A stretch of 64,000 nt of DNA, taken from assembly GCA_014529385.2 (NCBI GenBank), contig CM043963.1:96476912-96540911 (forward strand), written 5' to 3'. Of this stretch, positions 11,101 through 23,030 are shown piece by piece; within the stretch, counting starts at the first letter, position 1, and every line of letters begins with the position of its first letter. A program made the translations under genes and the position numbers. The notes below the pieces were generated by a model. It was not told the DNA's origin, did no database searches, and saw nothing but the letters and a program-made list of their open reading frames with translations. The DNA comes from Adiantum capillus-veneris (taxonomy: Eukaryota; Streptophyta; Polypodiopsida; Polypodiales; Pteridaceae).

Positions 11101-12448
11101 AAATAATGCATCTTTTACCTCAGGCATGTCTATATTCAGCGTAAACATTCTGCCCACACATTTGCCCTCTGTGATGAGCTTACAGCCATTCTGGAAATCT
11201 TCTACATAACTGCCATTTGGATTGAAGCGAACCTGCAAACCCTGCTCAACCATTTGTCCAACAGAAACAAGATTCTTTGTAATGTTTGGTACATGAAGTA
11301 CATCTGCTAAGTACTTTGATTTCCCACTCTTCGTCTTTAGAGGTATGTCCCCTACATGAGCAATGGGGTGAGCTGTGTCATCTCCTGTCTGCACATAGCC
11401 TGACACATCTGGTTTGCGCATATCTCTAAACCACTCTCCACGAGACGTCATGTGATTAGAGGCACCTGAATCCACATACCAAACATCATCTTGGGTGGAA
11501 TTCTCTGCAGTCATTGTATTCATTACATGTTGCATAACAAACATGCGCTCATTTTTGCTGTCATCTGCATCTCTGCTAGTAGATGCATAGTTGCCCTGTT
11601 CTCTCTTTCTACTTGCTTTTCCCTTTGGACAGTCACGTGACATGTGACCTCTTTCACCACAAGTCTAACATTCTCTACTATCTGGAGTATGTTGCTGTCT
11701 GCTTGATCCTGCACCACGACCTCTTTGACTCCCCCTGCCTTGAGACTGGTTTCCCCTGCCACCTGTATTGTTTTGATTTGATTGACCTTCCAGAAATTGG
11801 CCCCTGCAACCCCTCGGGCCTCGACAACGACCCCTACCTCTACCTCTGTTGGAGTTAGAATAGAAGGCCTGTTCAGAATTATTTCTGCCATGAGAAGAAG
11901 ATGTGTCAAGGTTCTTCTCCTCAAGAATAAGCATAGAAATCAAATCTTGGAACACGGGGATGTCGTCTCTTGTATTCATGGAAGACCTAAAATGTACATA
12001 CTCATCTCCTAGACCATCCAAGCATGCACGGACAATGTCATCGTCTTCCACTGAGACTTTAATAGATCCAAGAGCTTCAATGATACTCTTGATCTTCAAA
12101 TCATAATCATTGATGGAGAGGTTGTTCCTCTTAACCTGATTTAGCTCCGACTTTAGTTGAAGCTTCCTGGCCTTGGTGTTCACCTCGAACACTCTGCCTA
12201 AGTTTTTCCATGCAATGGCGGGGGTTTCAGCATCCTGTAGATAGCCCATCATGCCATCTGTGATGCTCATAGAAAGCCAATACATCACTTTGCTCTGGCC
12301 TTGTTGCCAGTCCCTCAAAGCTTTCCTTTGTTCTGCTGTAGCATTTGCCTCGGGAATCTCTGGTTCCTTTTCATTGTCTCCTTATACATAGTTCCAATAA
12401 CCTTTTTCTTTTAGGAAATTTGTTATTCTGAACTTCCATGCAGGGTAG
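8149..12448 (-). pseudogene. headless Ty1/copia gag-pol, array copy 1
   Basis: The minus-strand polyprotein order is gag, zinc knuckle, protease, integrase, reverse transcriptase, RNase H, which is the copia order. Visible motifs are the protease VDSGASNHM, integrase LRSDGGGEYFS and QQNGVAERKN-type segments, the reverse transcriptase YVDDLIIVGD, and RNase H SSTEAEYRGA. The open blocks are 12318-11665 (gag), 11643-10609 (protease and integrase), 10530-8431 (integrase end to RNase H) and the 3' end down to 8149. Stops separate them: GAA to TAA in the gag N-terminus, TGG to TAG in the zinc knuckle, and CAG to TAG in integrase, judged against the second copy. A further TAG in RNase H (near 8430) is shared with the second copy. 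The element is cut just upstream of the gag start, so it has no primer site and no 5' LTR. Confidence 0.88.
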
Positions 12449-13809
12449 ACCAATCTGCATTTGATGATGGTGATTTAGAGAGGGAGCAAATTTCTTCTCT
12501 ATCAATAATTTGTGACACAGGGCTCACACTATGGCAAAATGATCATGAAATTGATGATGATGATTCAGAGGGGGTGCATAGTGAAGTGCAATCTCTTGTT
12601 GATGAATATGATTGGTTTCATTGTGCTGATGATACAGACAGGGCAGTAGATGAAATTTTCAATGTGCATGCCGAACTTTGTGCTACAGAAGTGCAAAGAT
12701 ATCTGGCTGAGGGTGAAAGACTTGCAGAGGAGTTTACTGCAAATGCGTTTAGTATGCATGTCATATGTGGAAATCTTAGTTTACAGCAACCTGAGATGTG
12801 CAAGATGGAGGAACCTTCTCTAGCGGTGGACCTAGACCTTATGTGCTTATTGGGCGAAGCTTTGGAAGGGTTCTCAAATACAGATGCTAAGGATGGCAAT
12901 CAATCTAGATTCATGCATGAGAAAGTTTTTCCAGATGCAGCTGATGAAGACCTTATGCAATTGTTGGATGATGCTTTACTTGATTTTGAGTCTCTACGAG
13001 ATAGAGAATTGTTTTCTGATGCATCTTGCAATCCTAATGAAGAGAGTTTTGTCAGAAACTTGATGTATTCAAATATGCATGATTCGGATTCCAATACTAG
13101 TGAGAGTGAAGGTGTACTGCCAATGCTTCTACCTGTGATTGATGATCGACAATTGGATGAGCCAATTGCACAGGGGATATGGCAGTATCTGATGCTACCC
13201 GATGCTATATGGGATCTGATCCTACCCTATGATGTAGGGGATTTTGAGCTAGCTTTTGACCTAGGAGGTGACAGATATATGTGTAAAGAATGAGGATGCA
13301 AGAGAGCTACACAAGACAAGCACAAAGCACACAGAGATGGAAAGCTTCTTCTTCTTCTTCACAGAAAAGAGAGTACAAAATGACTAAGTGCTAAAGCTGA
13401 AAAGTAGCACATATGTACATGCGGTCACTAAGTGTGAACTCGCTAGAAGCGTACTAGGCTGGCACTATAAGTGTAGTCCAGCTGTAGAATCACTGGCAGA
13501 GATCCTCCGTGTCGGTCACCTAACGCGCCAGTGAGTAAATGCCGTAAGCGGCCAAGACCCGTAGTGGATGCCAGCTCAAGGTGTAGAGCTCGACATCTCA
13601 ACAATATGCATGGTCTTGGGCAATTGACTTATATGCCATATGATCCAGGCAGTTTGTATGAAGATTTATGGGTTAATGTATGTTTATGCTGTAATGATTG
13701 GAAATTCTTGTATTTTCCCTATGATCGTGGAGGATGGTGCAATTTGTTTAAAGGAATACTCACAGTGGGGCAAATCATTGGTTTCTCGTTTGATCTCGGG
13801 GGCTACTAA
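12449..13809 (+). pseudogene. gag-like acidic extension, array copy 2
   Basis: This repeats the 3' half of the acidic frame, beginning at the copia junction (accaatctgcatttgatg) instead of the true gag N-terminus. A usable ATG at 12574 opens 239 codons to the false stop inside the solo LTR at 13293; beyond the LTR the frame resumes to 13809. Compared with copy 1 there are a Cys-to-Phe and a Val-to-Ala change (KVFPDAADED against KVCPDVADED). It has no gag domain, so it can only encode the extension. No promoter is evident at the junction. Confidence 0.6.
13282..13603 (-). repeat. solo copia LTR, array copy 2
   Basis: Same 322-bp LTR as in copy 1, with the same ATATG duplication on each side. 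It was therefore inserted before the array was amplified. Confidence 0.88.
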
Positions 13810-14401
13810 AGTCCCAGTTCTAGATTTGAAGAGTACTAGTTATCTGTTGTAGCAGGTTGCATGGTACAAGGTTTTGTTTTCTAGATTACGCTAAGTCAGA
13901 AGAGTTTTTGGTTATGCATTCAATAAGATTACATGGCTAGCTTCCAGCTGATTTCTTTGGACAATTGATGAAGTATCTTCACATCTTTTGAGTTGGTTCT
14001 GCTACCAGAACTTGACGTAAAGGACTTGACGGCCATTCCGTGCACAAACAGAGTAAGGCATACTTGAGCTTGTCAGGGTTCCTTAAAGAGAGCTTAATGG
14101 TCAAGCCATGTGCATCATAACTGGAGCACTTGAGTCTGGTGGGGTTCACTAAACAAGTTATCCATGATTGAATGCTTTGAAGATACGACAGATGTGGTTC
14201 ATAGATTTTTGATGGGCAGCTACCTAATGATTAAGCTAGACAATTGATGTTAGGGTATAAGCCTTCTTTCATTTTCTTTTCATATGTTTACCAGTTAAGT
14301 GAGTCTGATGATGATAAGGAGATTAAGGTACCTGTAGAGCAGATGCAGATTGAAGTGATGTTGGCATAGACAGGAGGCTGTGCAGGTTCAGAGGGGGTGG
14401 A
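13810..14401 (+). other. 3' non-coding interior, array copy 2
   Basis: This repeats 7238-7829 with very few changes, including the polypurine tract before TGTCG. No coding sequence was recognised. Confidence 0.55.
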
Positions 14402-14607
14402 TGTCGTGTAGCTCTACTGCCATGAAGAGGAAAAGAGCAGAGAAATGCAAGCTAAGCTTCTTTGAAGGCTACACATTAAATGGTCAGTGATCAGGGCTTG
14501 TTAACAGGCCAAGTTTGATTATTAATGTATGCCAGATGCAGCTTAAAAGGGCCAATTGATGCCTTAATGATGCTAAAAAGGACTATGCTTGAAGTGAGCT
14601 CAGATGG
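14402..14607 (+). repeat. truncated 3' LTR, array copy 2
   Basis: Identical arrangement to 7830-8035: 206 bp of the TR-GAG LTR ending in the TGG junction with copia. Confidence 0.8.
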
Positions 14608-14748
14608 CACTATAAGTGTAGTCCAGCTGTAGAATCACTGGCAGAGATCCTCCGTGTCGGTCACCTAACGCGCCAGTGAGTAAATGCCGTAAGCGGCCAA
14701 GACCCGTAGTGGATGCCAGCTCAAGGTGTAGAGCTCGACATCTCAACA
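14605..14748 (-). repeat. partial copia 3' LTR, array copy 2
   Basis: Second copy of the 144-bp LTR end. It is followed by the antisense polypurine tract ctccccctcgagc. Confidence 0.8.
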
Positions 14749-17700
14749 CTCCCCCTCGAGCTCTGCATGTCGCAGAGTCCAAGCATAGTCCGGAAACGTC
14801 GAAGCTTCTCATCTCCGAGGGCCTTGGTAAAGATATCCGCTATCTGCTCCTCTGTGCTGACGTAGACCAAGTCGATGTCGCCCGCCAACACTCGCTCTCG
14901 AACGTAGTGGTAATGGACCTCTATGTGTTTGGTCCTGGCATGGAACATTGGGTTCCTAGCCAACTGCATGCTGCTGAGGTTGTCACAATGGATAAAAATC
15001 TGCTAGTCCACCTGCACTCCCAAGTCCTCAAGTAATGTGCGTAGCCAAGCTACCTCGCACGCCGCAACTGCTGCACCTCTGTACTCGGCCTCTGTGCTCG
15101 ATAAAGCAACCGTAGGCTGCTTTTTGCTGCTCCAAGTAACAACAGCACTCCCAAAAGAGAACATGAAGCCACTCGTAGATCTCCTATCAACAATGCTACC
15201 TGCCCAATCTGCATCTGTATACCCATACAATGCTAATGGTGCATCTGCTGCATAGAACAATGCGTAGTCAAGAGTACCTTGCACATACCTAAGTGTGCGT
15301 CGTACTCCATCCAAATGTGGCTTCCTCGGAAGTTGCATGAACTGACTCTCCAACCCTACTGTGTATCTCAAGTCTGGCCTCGTGATAGTCAAGTAGATTA
15401 GACTACCCACAATCTTCCTGTACATGTTGACATCCTCAACAACATCACCCTTCTCTGCACTCAGCTTTGCATTCACATCCAAGGGAATAGAAATTGGCTT
15501 ACAATCAGCCATACCATACTTTGACAACATGTCCAAAGCATACTGTCTCTGTGATAGCCATACACCCTCTGGAGTCTTGATCACCTCAATGCCAAGAAAG
15601 TAGCGCAACTCGCCCAAATCTTTCATTTCAAACTCTTGTTTGAGAAGACCCTTCACATGGTCAATCTCCATAGCATTGTCACCCACAATAATAAGGTCAT
15701 CTACATATATGGTAATGACCACAATCCCCACATCACTCTCACGTACATAGAGTGAATGATCAGCATGAGCTCTCCTAAAACCAATACTGACAAGATACTT
15801 GGCAATCCTGTCATACCATGCTCTAGAGCCCTGCTTCAAACCATACAAAGCTTTGAGAAGTCTGCATACATAATCTGGGTAACCTGGATCGACATAACCA
15901 GGTGGCTGATCCATATACACTTCCTCTTGCAATTCACCATTCAAGAAGGCATTCTTTACATCCATTTGATGCATAATCCATCCTCTAGATGCAGCCACTA
16001 CTATGACAGCTCTCACAGTCATCATCTTTGCCACTGGAGCAAAGGTCTCCTCATAGTCTATGCTATATGTCTGTGCATAACCCTTTGCGACCAGCCTTGC
16101 CTTGTGACGCTCAATGTTACCATCAGCCTTATGCTTGGTTTTATACACCCATTTACAGCCAATAGCTTTCTTGCCACTTGGCAATGGCACCAACTCCCAT
16201 GTGTCATTTGCTTCCAATGCAGCCATCTCTTCATTCATTGCATCATCCCAATGCACATTTCCAACTGCATCCTCAAAACATGTGGGCTCCACATCCTGTA
16301 TCACCTTAGCCATGTAGGCTTGGTGATGCGCTAGATACCCATCATAAGTCAATTTCTGAACTGGATTTCTGACTCTATTAGATCTGTGCGGTCCTGGGTC
16401 ACTCCTTTACCCTCTAGCATCTTCTTGTACTTTCCTTACACCAGGTGTCCTGACAGCCGGAATTCCAAATTCCTCATCAAGACTTTGTTCAGAATCATCT
16501 AAATCCATGTCTACATGTGAAAAACCTGATGATGCATCAACCATAAAGGGAGGTTCATCAACCTTTTCCTTTCCTTTTCGTGATACATTCCCTGTACCTG
16601 TTGGTGGAGTAACCTGCGTACGTAGTCTACCATTCCATGGTTTCTCAACAGAGCCACGAGAAGAGGACTCTTGTGGTCCACTCAAAACCTGTGACTGTGG
16701 CCTCACATTTTGTACAACCACATCATCTTTTACATCAGCCCCAATAGTGCCATGTGCATTACTGTACCAGCTGCTCATCTCATCAAAGACTACATCTCTG
16801 CTCACTCGTAATTCTCGTGTAGTAGGATTGTAGCACCTGTACCCCTTTTGTTCAAGGGAATATCCCACAAGAATACATTTCTCTGCTTTAGGATCCAATT
16901 TCCTACGCAACTCATCTGGTACATGCACGTAAGCTATGTAGCCAAACACTTTCAAGTGTGCCAAATCAGGCTTTGTACCTGTAAACTTTTCCTCAGGTGT
17001 TACATCATGCACCGCAGCTGTAGGTGTCCTGTTCATAATGTACACAGCTGTATTTGCAGCTTCACCCCAGAAATGATGAGGCATATTCTTCTCATTCATC
17101 AATGCACGTGCAACCTCTGCAATGTGCCTGTTTTTCCTTTCTGCGACCCCATTCTGTTGTGGAGTATATCTGCATGTAAACTGCCTGCGTATACCATGCA
17201 TTCGCACAAAATCTGAAAAATCATTGGAGAAGTACTCTCCCCCTCCATCTGACCTCAATGTCTTGATTTGCATATCTGTCTCCTTCTCAATCATGACTTT
17301 GAAGTCTTGAAAGTGACCAAACACTTCACTTTTGTTACGCATGAAGTAGACCCATACTTTCCTTGTATGGTCATCAATGAAAGAGACATAATACCTGCAA
17401 CCATGTATACTTGCAGTATCGGTTGGACCCCAAACATCTGTGTGCACCACCTCAAGTGGCTTTTTACATACATTGCGCTCATGTGGAAATGAGCCCTTTG
17501 ACTGTTTTCCAAACTGGCATGCTGCACACACTTTATGCATACCATCCACCTTGAATTTGGGCAAACCTTTTACAATCTGTTTTGATTGCATGCTGCGCAA
17601 TCTCTGCTCATTGACATGGCCAATGCATTTGTGCCAAATGTCAACATCAGCCACAACACCTGTGCCCTGTGCAAATAATGCAGCTTTTACCTCAGGCATG

Positions 17701-19020
17701 TCTACATTCAGCGTAAACATTCTGCCCACACATTTGCCCTCTGTGATGAGCTTACAGCCATTCTGGAAATCTTCTACATAACTGCCATTTGGATTGAAGC
17801 GAACCTGCAAACCCTGCTCAACCATTTGTCCAACAGAAACAAGATTCTTTGTAATGTTTGGTACATGAAGTACATCTGCTAAGTACTTTGATTTCCCACT
17901 CTTCGTATTTAGAGGTATGTCCCCTACATGAGCAATGGGGTGAGCTGTGTCATCTCCTGTCTGCACATAGCCTGACACATCTGGTTTGCGCATATCTCTA
18001 AACCACTCTCCACGAGACGTCATGTGATTAGAGGCACCTGAATCCACATACCAAACATCATCTTGGGTGGAATTCTCTGCAGTCATTGTATTCATTACAT
18101 GTTGCATAACAAACATGCGCTCATTTTTGCTGTCATCTGCATCTCTGCTAGTAGATGCATAGTTGCCCTGTTCTCTCTTTCTACTTGCTTTTCCCTTTGG
18201 ACAGTCACGTGACATGTGACCTCTTTCACCACAAGTCCAATATTCTCTACTATCTGGAGTATGTTGCTGCCTGCTTGATCCTGCACCACGACCTCTTTGA
18301 CTCCCCCTGCCTTGAGACTGGTTTCCCCTGCCACCTGTATTGTTTTGATTTGATTGACCTTCCAGAAATTGGCCCCTGCAACCCCTCGGGCCTCGACCAC
18401 GACCTCTACCTCTACCTCTGTTGGAGTTAGAATAGAAGGCCTGTTCAGAATTATTTCTGCCATGAGAAGAAGATGTGTCAAGGTTCTTCTCCTTAAGAAT
18501 AAGCATAGAAATCAAATCTTGGAACACGGGGATGTCGTCTCTTGTATTCATGGAAGACCTAAAATGTACATACTCATCTCCTAAACCATCCAAGCATGCA
18601 CGGACAATGTCATCGTCTTCCACTGAGACTTTAATAGATCCAAGAGCTTCAATGATACTCTTGATCTTCAAATCATAATCATTGATGGAGAGGTTGTTCC
18701 TCTTAACCTGATTTAGCTCCGACTTTAGTTGAAGCTTCCTGGCCTTGGTGTTCACCTCGAACACTCTGCCTAAGTTTTTCCATGCAATGGCGGGGGTTTC
18801 AGCATCCTGTAGATAGCCCATCATGCCATCTGTGATGCTCATAGAAAGCCAATACATCACTTTGCTCTGGCCTTGTTGCCAGTCCCTCAAAGCTTTCCTT
18901 TGTTCTGCTGTAGCATTTGCCTCGGGAATCTCTGGTTCCTTTTCATTGTCTCCTTCTACATAGTTCCAATAACCTTTTTCTTTTAGGAAATTTGTTATTC
19001 TGAACTTCCATGCAGGGTAG
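14721..19020 (-). pseudogene. headless Ty1/copia gag-pol, array copy 2
   Basis: This is the best preserved copia frame of the array. One block, 19025-16407 (872 codons), joins gag, zinc knuckle, protease and integrase, and a second, 16352-15003, holds reverse transcriptase and RNase H. They are separated by a single CAA-to-TAA change near 16408, which is intact in copy 1. The zinc knuckle reads YWTCGERGHMSRDC, so the first Cys ligand of CCHC has become Tyr. The integrase zinc-binding region has WHKCIGH where the other copies have WHKRIGH. The RNase H stop near 15004 is shared with copy 1 and so predates amplification. As in copy 1, the 5' LTR and primer site are absent. The 872-codon frame opens with a TTG at the junction, so the true start is lost or upstream. 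Confidence 0.9.
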
Positions 19021-20381
19021 ACCAATCTGCATTTGATGATGGTGATTTAGAGAGGGAGCAAATTTCTTCTCTATCAATAATTTGTGACACAGGGCTCACA
19101 CTATGGCAAAATGATCATGAAATTGATGATGATGATTCAGAGGGGGTGCATAGTGAAGTGCAATCTCTTGTTGATGAATATGATTGGTTTCATTGTGCTG
19201 ATGATACAGACAGGGCAGTAGATGAAATTTTCAATGTGCATGCCGAACTTTGTGCTACAGAAGTGCAAAGATATCTGGCTGAGGGTGAAAGACTTGCAGA
19301 GGAGTTTACTGCAAATGCGTTTAGTATGCATGTCATATGTGGAAATCTTAGTTTACAGCAACCTGAGATGTGCAAGATGGAGGAACCTTCTCTAGCGGTG
19401 GACCTAGACCTTATGTGCTTATTGGGCGAAGCTTTGGAAGGGTTCTCAAATACAGATGCTAAGGATGGCAATCAATCTAGATTCATGCATGAGAAAGTTT
19501 GTCCAGATGCAGCTGATGAAGACCTTATGCAATTGTTGGATGATGCTTTACTTGATTTTGAGTCTCTACGAGATAGAGAATTGTTTTCTGATGCATCTTG
19601 TAATCCTAATGAAGAGAGTTTTGTCAGAAACTTGATGTATTCAAATATGCATGATTCGGATTCCAATACTAGTGAGAGTGAAGGTGTACTGCCAATGCTT
19701 CTACCTGTGATTGATGATCGACAATTGGATGAGCTAATTGCACAGGGGATATGGCAGTATCTGATGCTACCCGATGCTATATGGGATCTGATCCTACCCT
19801 ATGATGTAGGGGATTTTGAGCTAGCTTTTGACCTAGGAGGTGACAGATATATGTGTAAAGAATGAGGATGCAAGAGAGCTACACAAGACAAGCACAAAGC
19901 ACACAGAGATGGAAAGCTTCTTCTTCTTCTTCACAGAAAAGAGAGTACAAAATGACTAAGTGCTAAAGCTGAAAAGTAGCACATATGTACATGCGGTCAC
20001 TAAGTGTGAACTCGCTAGAAGCGTACTAGGCTGGCACTATAAGTGTAGTCCAGCTGTAGAATCACTGGCAGAGATCCTCCGTGTCGGTCACCTAACGCGC
20101 CAGTGAGTAAATGCCGTAAGCGGCCAAGACCCGTAGTGGATGCCAGCTCAAGGTGTAGAGCTCGACATCTCAACAATATGCATGGTCTTGGGCAATTGAC
20201 TTATATGCCATATGATCCAGGCAGTTTGTATGAAGATTTATGGGTTAATGTATGTTTATGCTGTAATGATTGGAAATTCTTGTATTTTCCCTATGATCGT
20301 GGAGGATGGTGCAATTTGTTTAAAGGAATACTCACAGTGGGGCAAATCATTGGTTTCTCGTTTGATCTCGGGGGCTACTAA
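19021..20381 (+). pseudogene. gag-like acidic extension, array copy 3
   Basis: Third copy of the acidic 3' half, beginning at the same copia junction. It is open from an ATG at 19146 to the false stop in the solo LTR at 19865, and resumes after the LTR to 20381. It differs from copy 2 by a handful of substitutions, for example LDELIAQGI for LDEPIAQGI. This copy runs on into the complete 3' LTR, so it carries the original 3' end of the TR-GAG element. Confidence 0.6.
19854..20175 (-). repeat. solo copia LTR, array copy 3
   Basis: Third copy of the 322-bp solo LTR with the ATATG duplication on both sides. Confidence 0.88.
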
Positions 20382-20973
20382 AGTCCCAGTTCTAGATTTG
20401 AAGAGTACTAGTTATCTGTTGTAGCAGGTTGCATGGTACAAGGTTTTGTTTTCTAGATTACGCTAAGTCAGAAGAGTTTTTGGTTATGCATTCAATAAGA
20501 TTACATGGCTAGCTTCCAGCTGATTTCTTTGGACAATTGATGAAGTATCTTCACATCTTTTGAGTTGGTTCTGCTACCAGAACTTGACGTAAAGGACTTG
20601 ACGGCCATTCCGTGCACAAACAGAGTAAGGCATACTTGAGCTTGTCAGGGTTCCTTAAAGAGAGCTTAATGGTCAAGCCATGTGCATCATAACTGGAGCA
20701 CTTGAGTCTGGTGGGGTTCACTAAACAAGTTATTCATGATTGAATGCTTTGAAGATACGACAGATGTGGTTCATAGATTTTTGATGGGCAGCTACCTAAT
20801 GATTAAGCTAGGCAATTGATGTTAGGATATAAGCCTTCTTTCATTTTCTTTTCATATGTTTACCAGTTAAGTGAGTCTGATGATGATAAGGAGATTAAGG
20901 TACCTGTAGAGCAGATGCAGATTGAAGTGATGTTGGCATAGACAAGAGGCTGTGCAGGTTCAGAGGGGGTGGA
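20382..20973 (+). other. 3' non-coding interior and polypurine tract, array copy 3
   Basis: Non-coding block equivalent to 7238-7829. It ends in ttcagagggggtgga directly before the intact 3' LTR. It shows more substitutions relative to copy 2 than copies 1 and 2 show between themselves. Confidence 0.55.
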
Positions 20974-22844
20974 TGTCGTGTAGCTCCACTGCCATGAAGA
21001 GGAAAAGAGCAGAGGAATGCAAGCTAAGCTTCTTTGAAGGCTACACATTAAATGGTCAATGATCAGGGCTTGTTAACAGGCCAAGTTTGATTATTAATGT
21101 ATGCCAGATGTAGCTTAAAAGGGCCAATTGATGCCTTAATGATGCTAAAAAGGACTATGCTTGAAGTGAGCTCAGATGGGAGTTTATGATCTAGAACTTT
21201 AGTGCTTGAAGTGCTCTACCGGCCTGTCTTTACGGCTCATCGATTGGAGCTACAGTGAAGAAGTTATGGCATATTGAAGCTTGAGTCGATTGTTGCAGAT
21301 CCATACCGGATTGGGCAACTGCAACTGAGGTGATAGAAATGAAATGAATGCACGGGCCTGAAGTGCTCACTTTGTGGAGCGTGTTGGTCTTTTCAGATCA
21401 ACGGTTGGAGTTACAGTTGCCAAGATACGGGCCGTTAAAGATTGACTGGGGGTCGGTTCCGTGCCGGTCAAGTTCGCTCGATCGGAGTGCCATCTAGGAG
21501 CTTTTGGGGTTCAACATACTGCTCTAGAATACAATGCAATTAAAAGATCAATAAGTGCTTGAGGAGCGTTGTGTTTGGAATGTCATCTCTTGGAATACAA
21601 TGATTACGGGATAAACCCAATAGAGGCAGGGCTCAAAAATTTGTTATTTTGAGCCGATGCAAAAGCAATCACTTATACTTGCATCTAGATGGATGTGGCA
21701 ATGTCTGCAACACTGAAACGGGCAACAAAAACTCACAATGATAATGTTAGTCGGTGGCTATTGTGGAGAAATTTGTTGAGCTAGGTGATGCTTTGCTCGA
21801 TATGTATGTCTAACGGTCACTGGGAGTGCTTGGTATTGCTTTGCTTGGGGGAAAATGCATGTCAAATGCGGTACCCTTACGAAGTTGAAGAGCCGCCCAA
21901 GGAAAGTGAGCCAGTTTCCGCCGCTTGATGGCCGCCCAAGCAAAAGGCCGCCCACTTAAGCCATAAAGGCCATCCAAAAGTGGGTGCCCCGGCCCATGAC
22001 CCCATAAGATGGCCGCCCATAGAAAATAAAAAAGAAAAAGAGACTTAATGTGTGTAAACAAGAAAGAAAGAAAGAGAGGGAAGCGTGCAGGCAGCAGCGA
22101 GGGCGCAGTGAAAGCAAAGAGGAGCTCGCGACGGACTGTGGGGGGGTCGGATGAGCGTGTTGATGAAACGGAAATTGAGCAGCAGCCCATGGCGACCGAG
22201 TTGGGAGCCATTTCCGTCAAGTTTTGAGCTGGTCAAACTCCGGCCCTTCCACATCATCGGCACCGTTCCCACAGCGACGGTGCCGTCGTTGCATAAATTT
22301 AAAGAGGGCTATTAATAGGGCATAGAAAACGAGTTGAAGACGGGATACGAAGGAGAGCTTAAGGGGAGTATAAGGCCAAGGAGGGCAAGAGGGGGAAGGA
22401 AGCAAGGGAGCTTGGAGGCAAAGCTCTCTATCCTCTCTCTCGACCTCGGCTAACGGAGGCAAAGCTCTCTATCCTCTCTCTTGTCCTTGGCTAACGGAAG
22501 AACGAGGTTACGAAGAGAGGAGGAATAACGAACAGAAGGGGGGAAACTCAGGGGCGAAGAAAAGCTTGGCAAGGCATGAGGAACGAGCAAAGGAGAGGCG
22601 GGAGCTCAAAAGAGAGGCAAGGCCGGGGGCTCAGAAACAAGGAAGCTCGCTCCTTCTCTCTCTCGACTTCAGCTACCAAAGCAAGGTCTCTCTCCCGCTC
22701 TCTCTCGTTCTCGTATCGGACATACAAAGCAAGGCTTTCTCTTTCTCTCTCCCTCTCGAGCTTGAACAAGAATAAGCCAAGGCTCGGAGCTTGGTCAAGG
22801 CAATTGCATGCGAGGAAGGTACTTTGAAGGGGATTCCAAGCGAG
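20974..22844 (+). repeat. 3' LTR of TR-GAG-like element, left part
   Basis: This 1,871-bp portion begins TGTCGTGTAGC and matches 1296-3154 along its length. It ends at ccaagcGAG, where the CACTA element starts. The remainder of the LTR resumes at 37898. Confidence 0.78.
22842..22844 (+). other. left target-site duplication of CACTA (GAG)
   Basis: GAG directly precedes CACTACAACA and recurs at 37895-37897 after TGTTGTAGTG. The unoccupied LTR has a single GAG at 3152-3154 in ccaagcgaggtta. Three-base duplications are the rule for CACTA elements. Confidence 0.93.
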
Positions 22845-23030
22845 CACTACAACAAAAAAGGGGACCTTCAACGCAGGTTTCGACGCATTCCGTCGAAAAG
22901 TACATCGATATACGCGTCCCTACGAAACCGTCGCTATATGCGTCGATATACGCGTCAAAAGGTAATATTATCGACGCGTATTTTGACGTGCTTAGCAACG
23001 TGCATAGCGACGACCATAACAGAAAAAGAA
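22845..23030 (+). promoter_or_regulatory. left subterminal repeat region of CACTA
   Basis: After the 10-bp terminal repeat come several copies, in both orientations, of a motif close to cgtcgatatacgcgtc, for example near 22904, 22940 and 22971. In known CACTA elements such subterminal repeats bind the TNPA-type protein; that role is inferred here. The density of CG dinucleotides is far higher than in neighbouring DNA. Confidence 0.75.

Larger units (their letters stand above)
5876..20973 (+). repeat. tandem array of a 6,572-bp TR-GAG/copia chimera
   Basis: The unit consists of the gag-like 3' half, solo copia LTR, 3' non-coding region, 206 bp of TR-GAG LTR, and the headless antisense copia. 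Copy 1 runs 5876-12448, copy 2 runs 12449-19020, and copy 3 starts at 19021 and continues directly into the complete 3' LTR at 20974. Corresponding positions in copies 1 and 2, and in 2 and 3, differ by exactly 6,572 bp over kilobases. The join copia|accaatctgcatttgatg is the same before copies 2 and 3; copy 1 instead has its native upstream gag-like sequence. Copies differ by scattered substitutions only. Confidence 0.92.
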
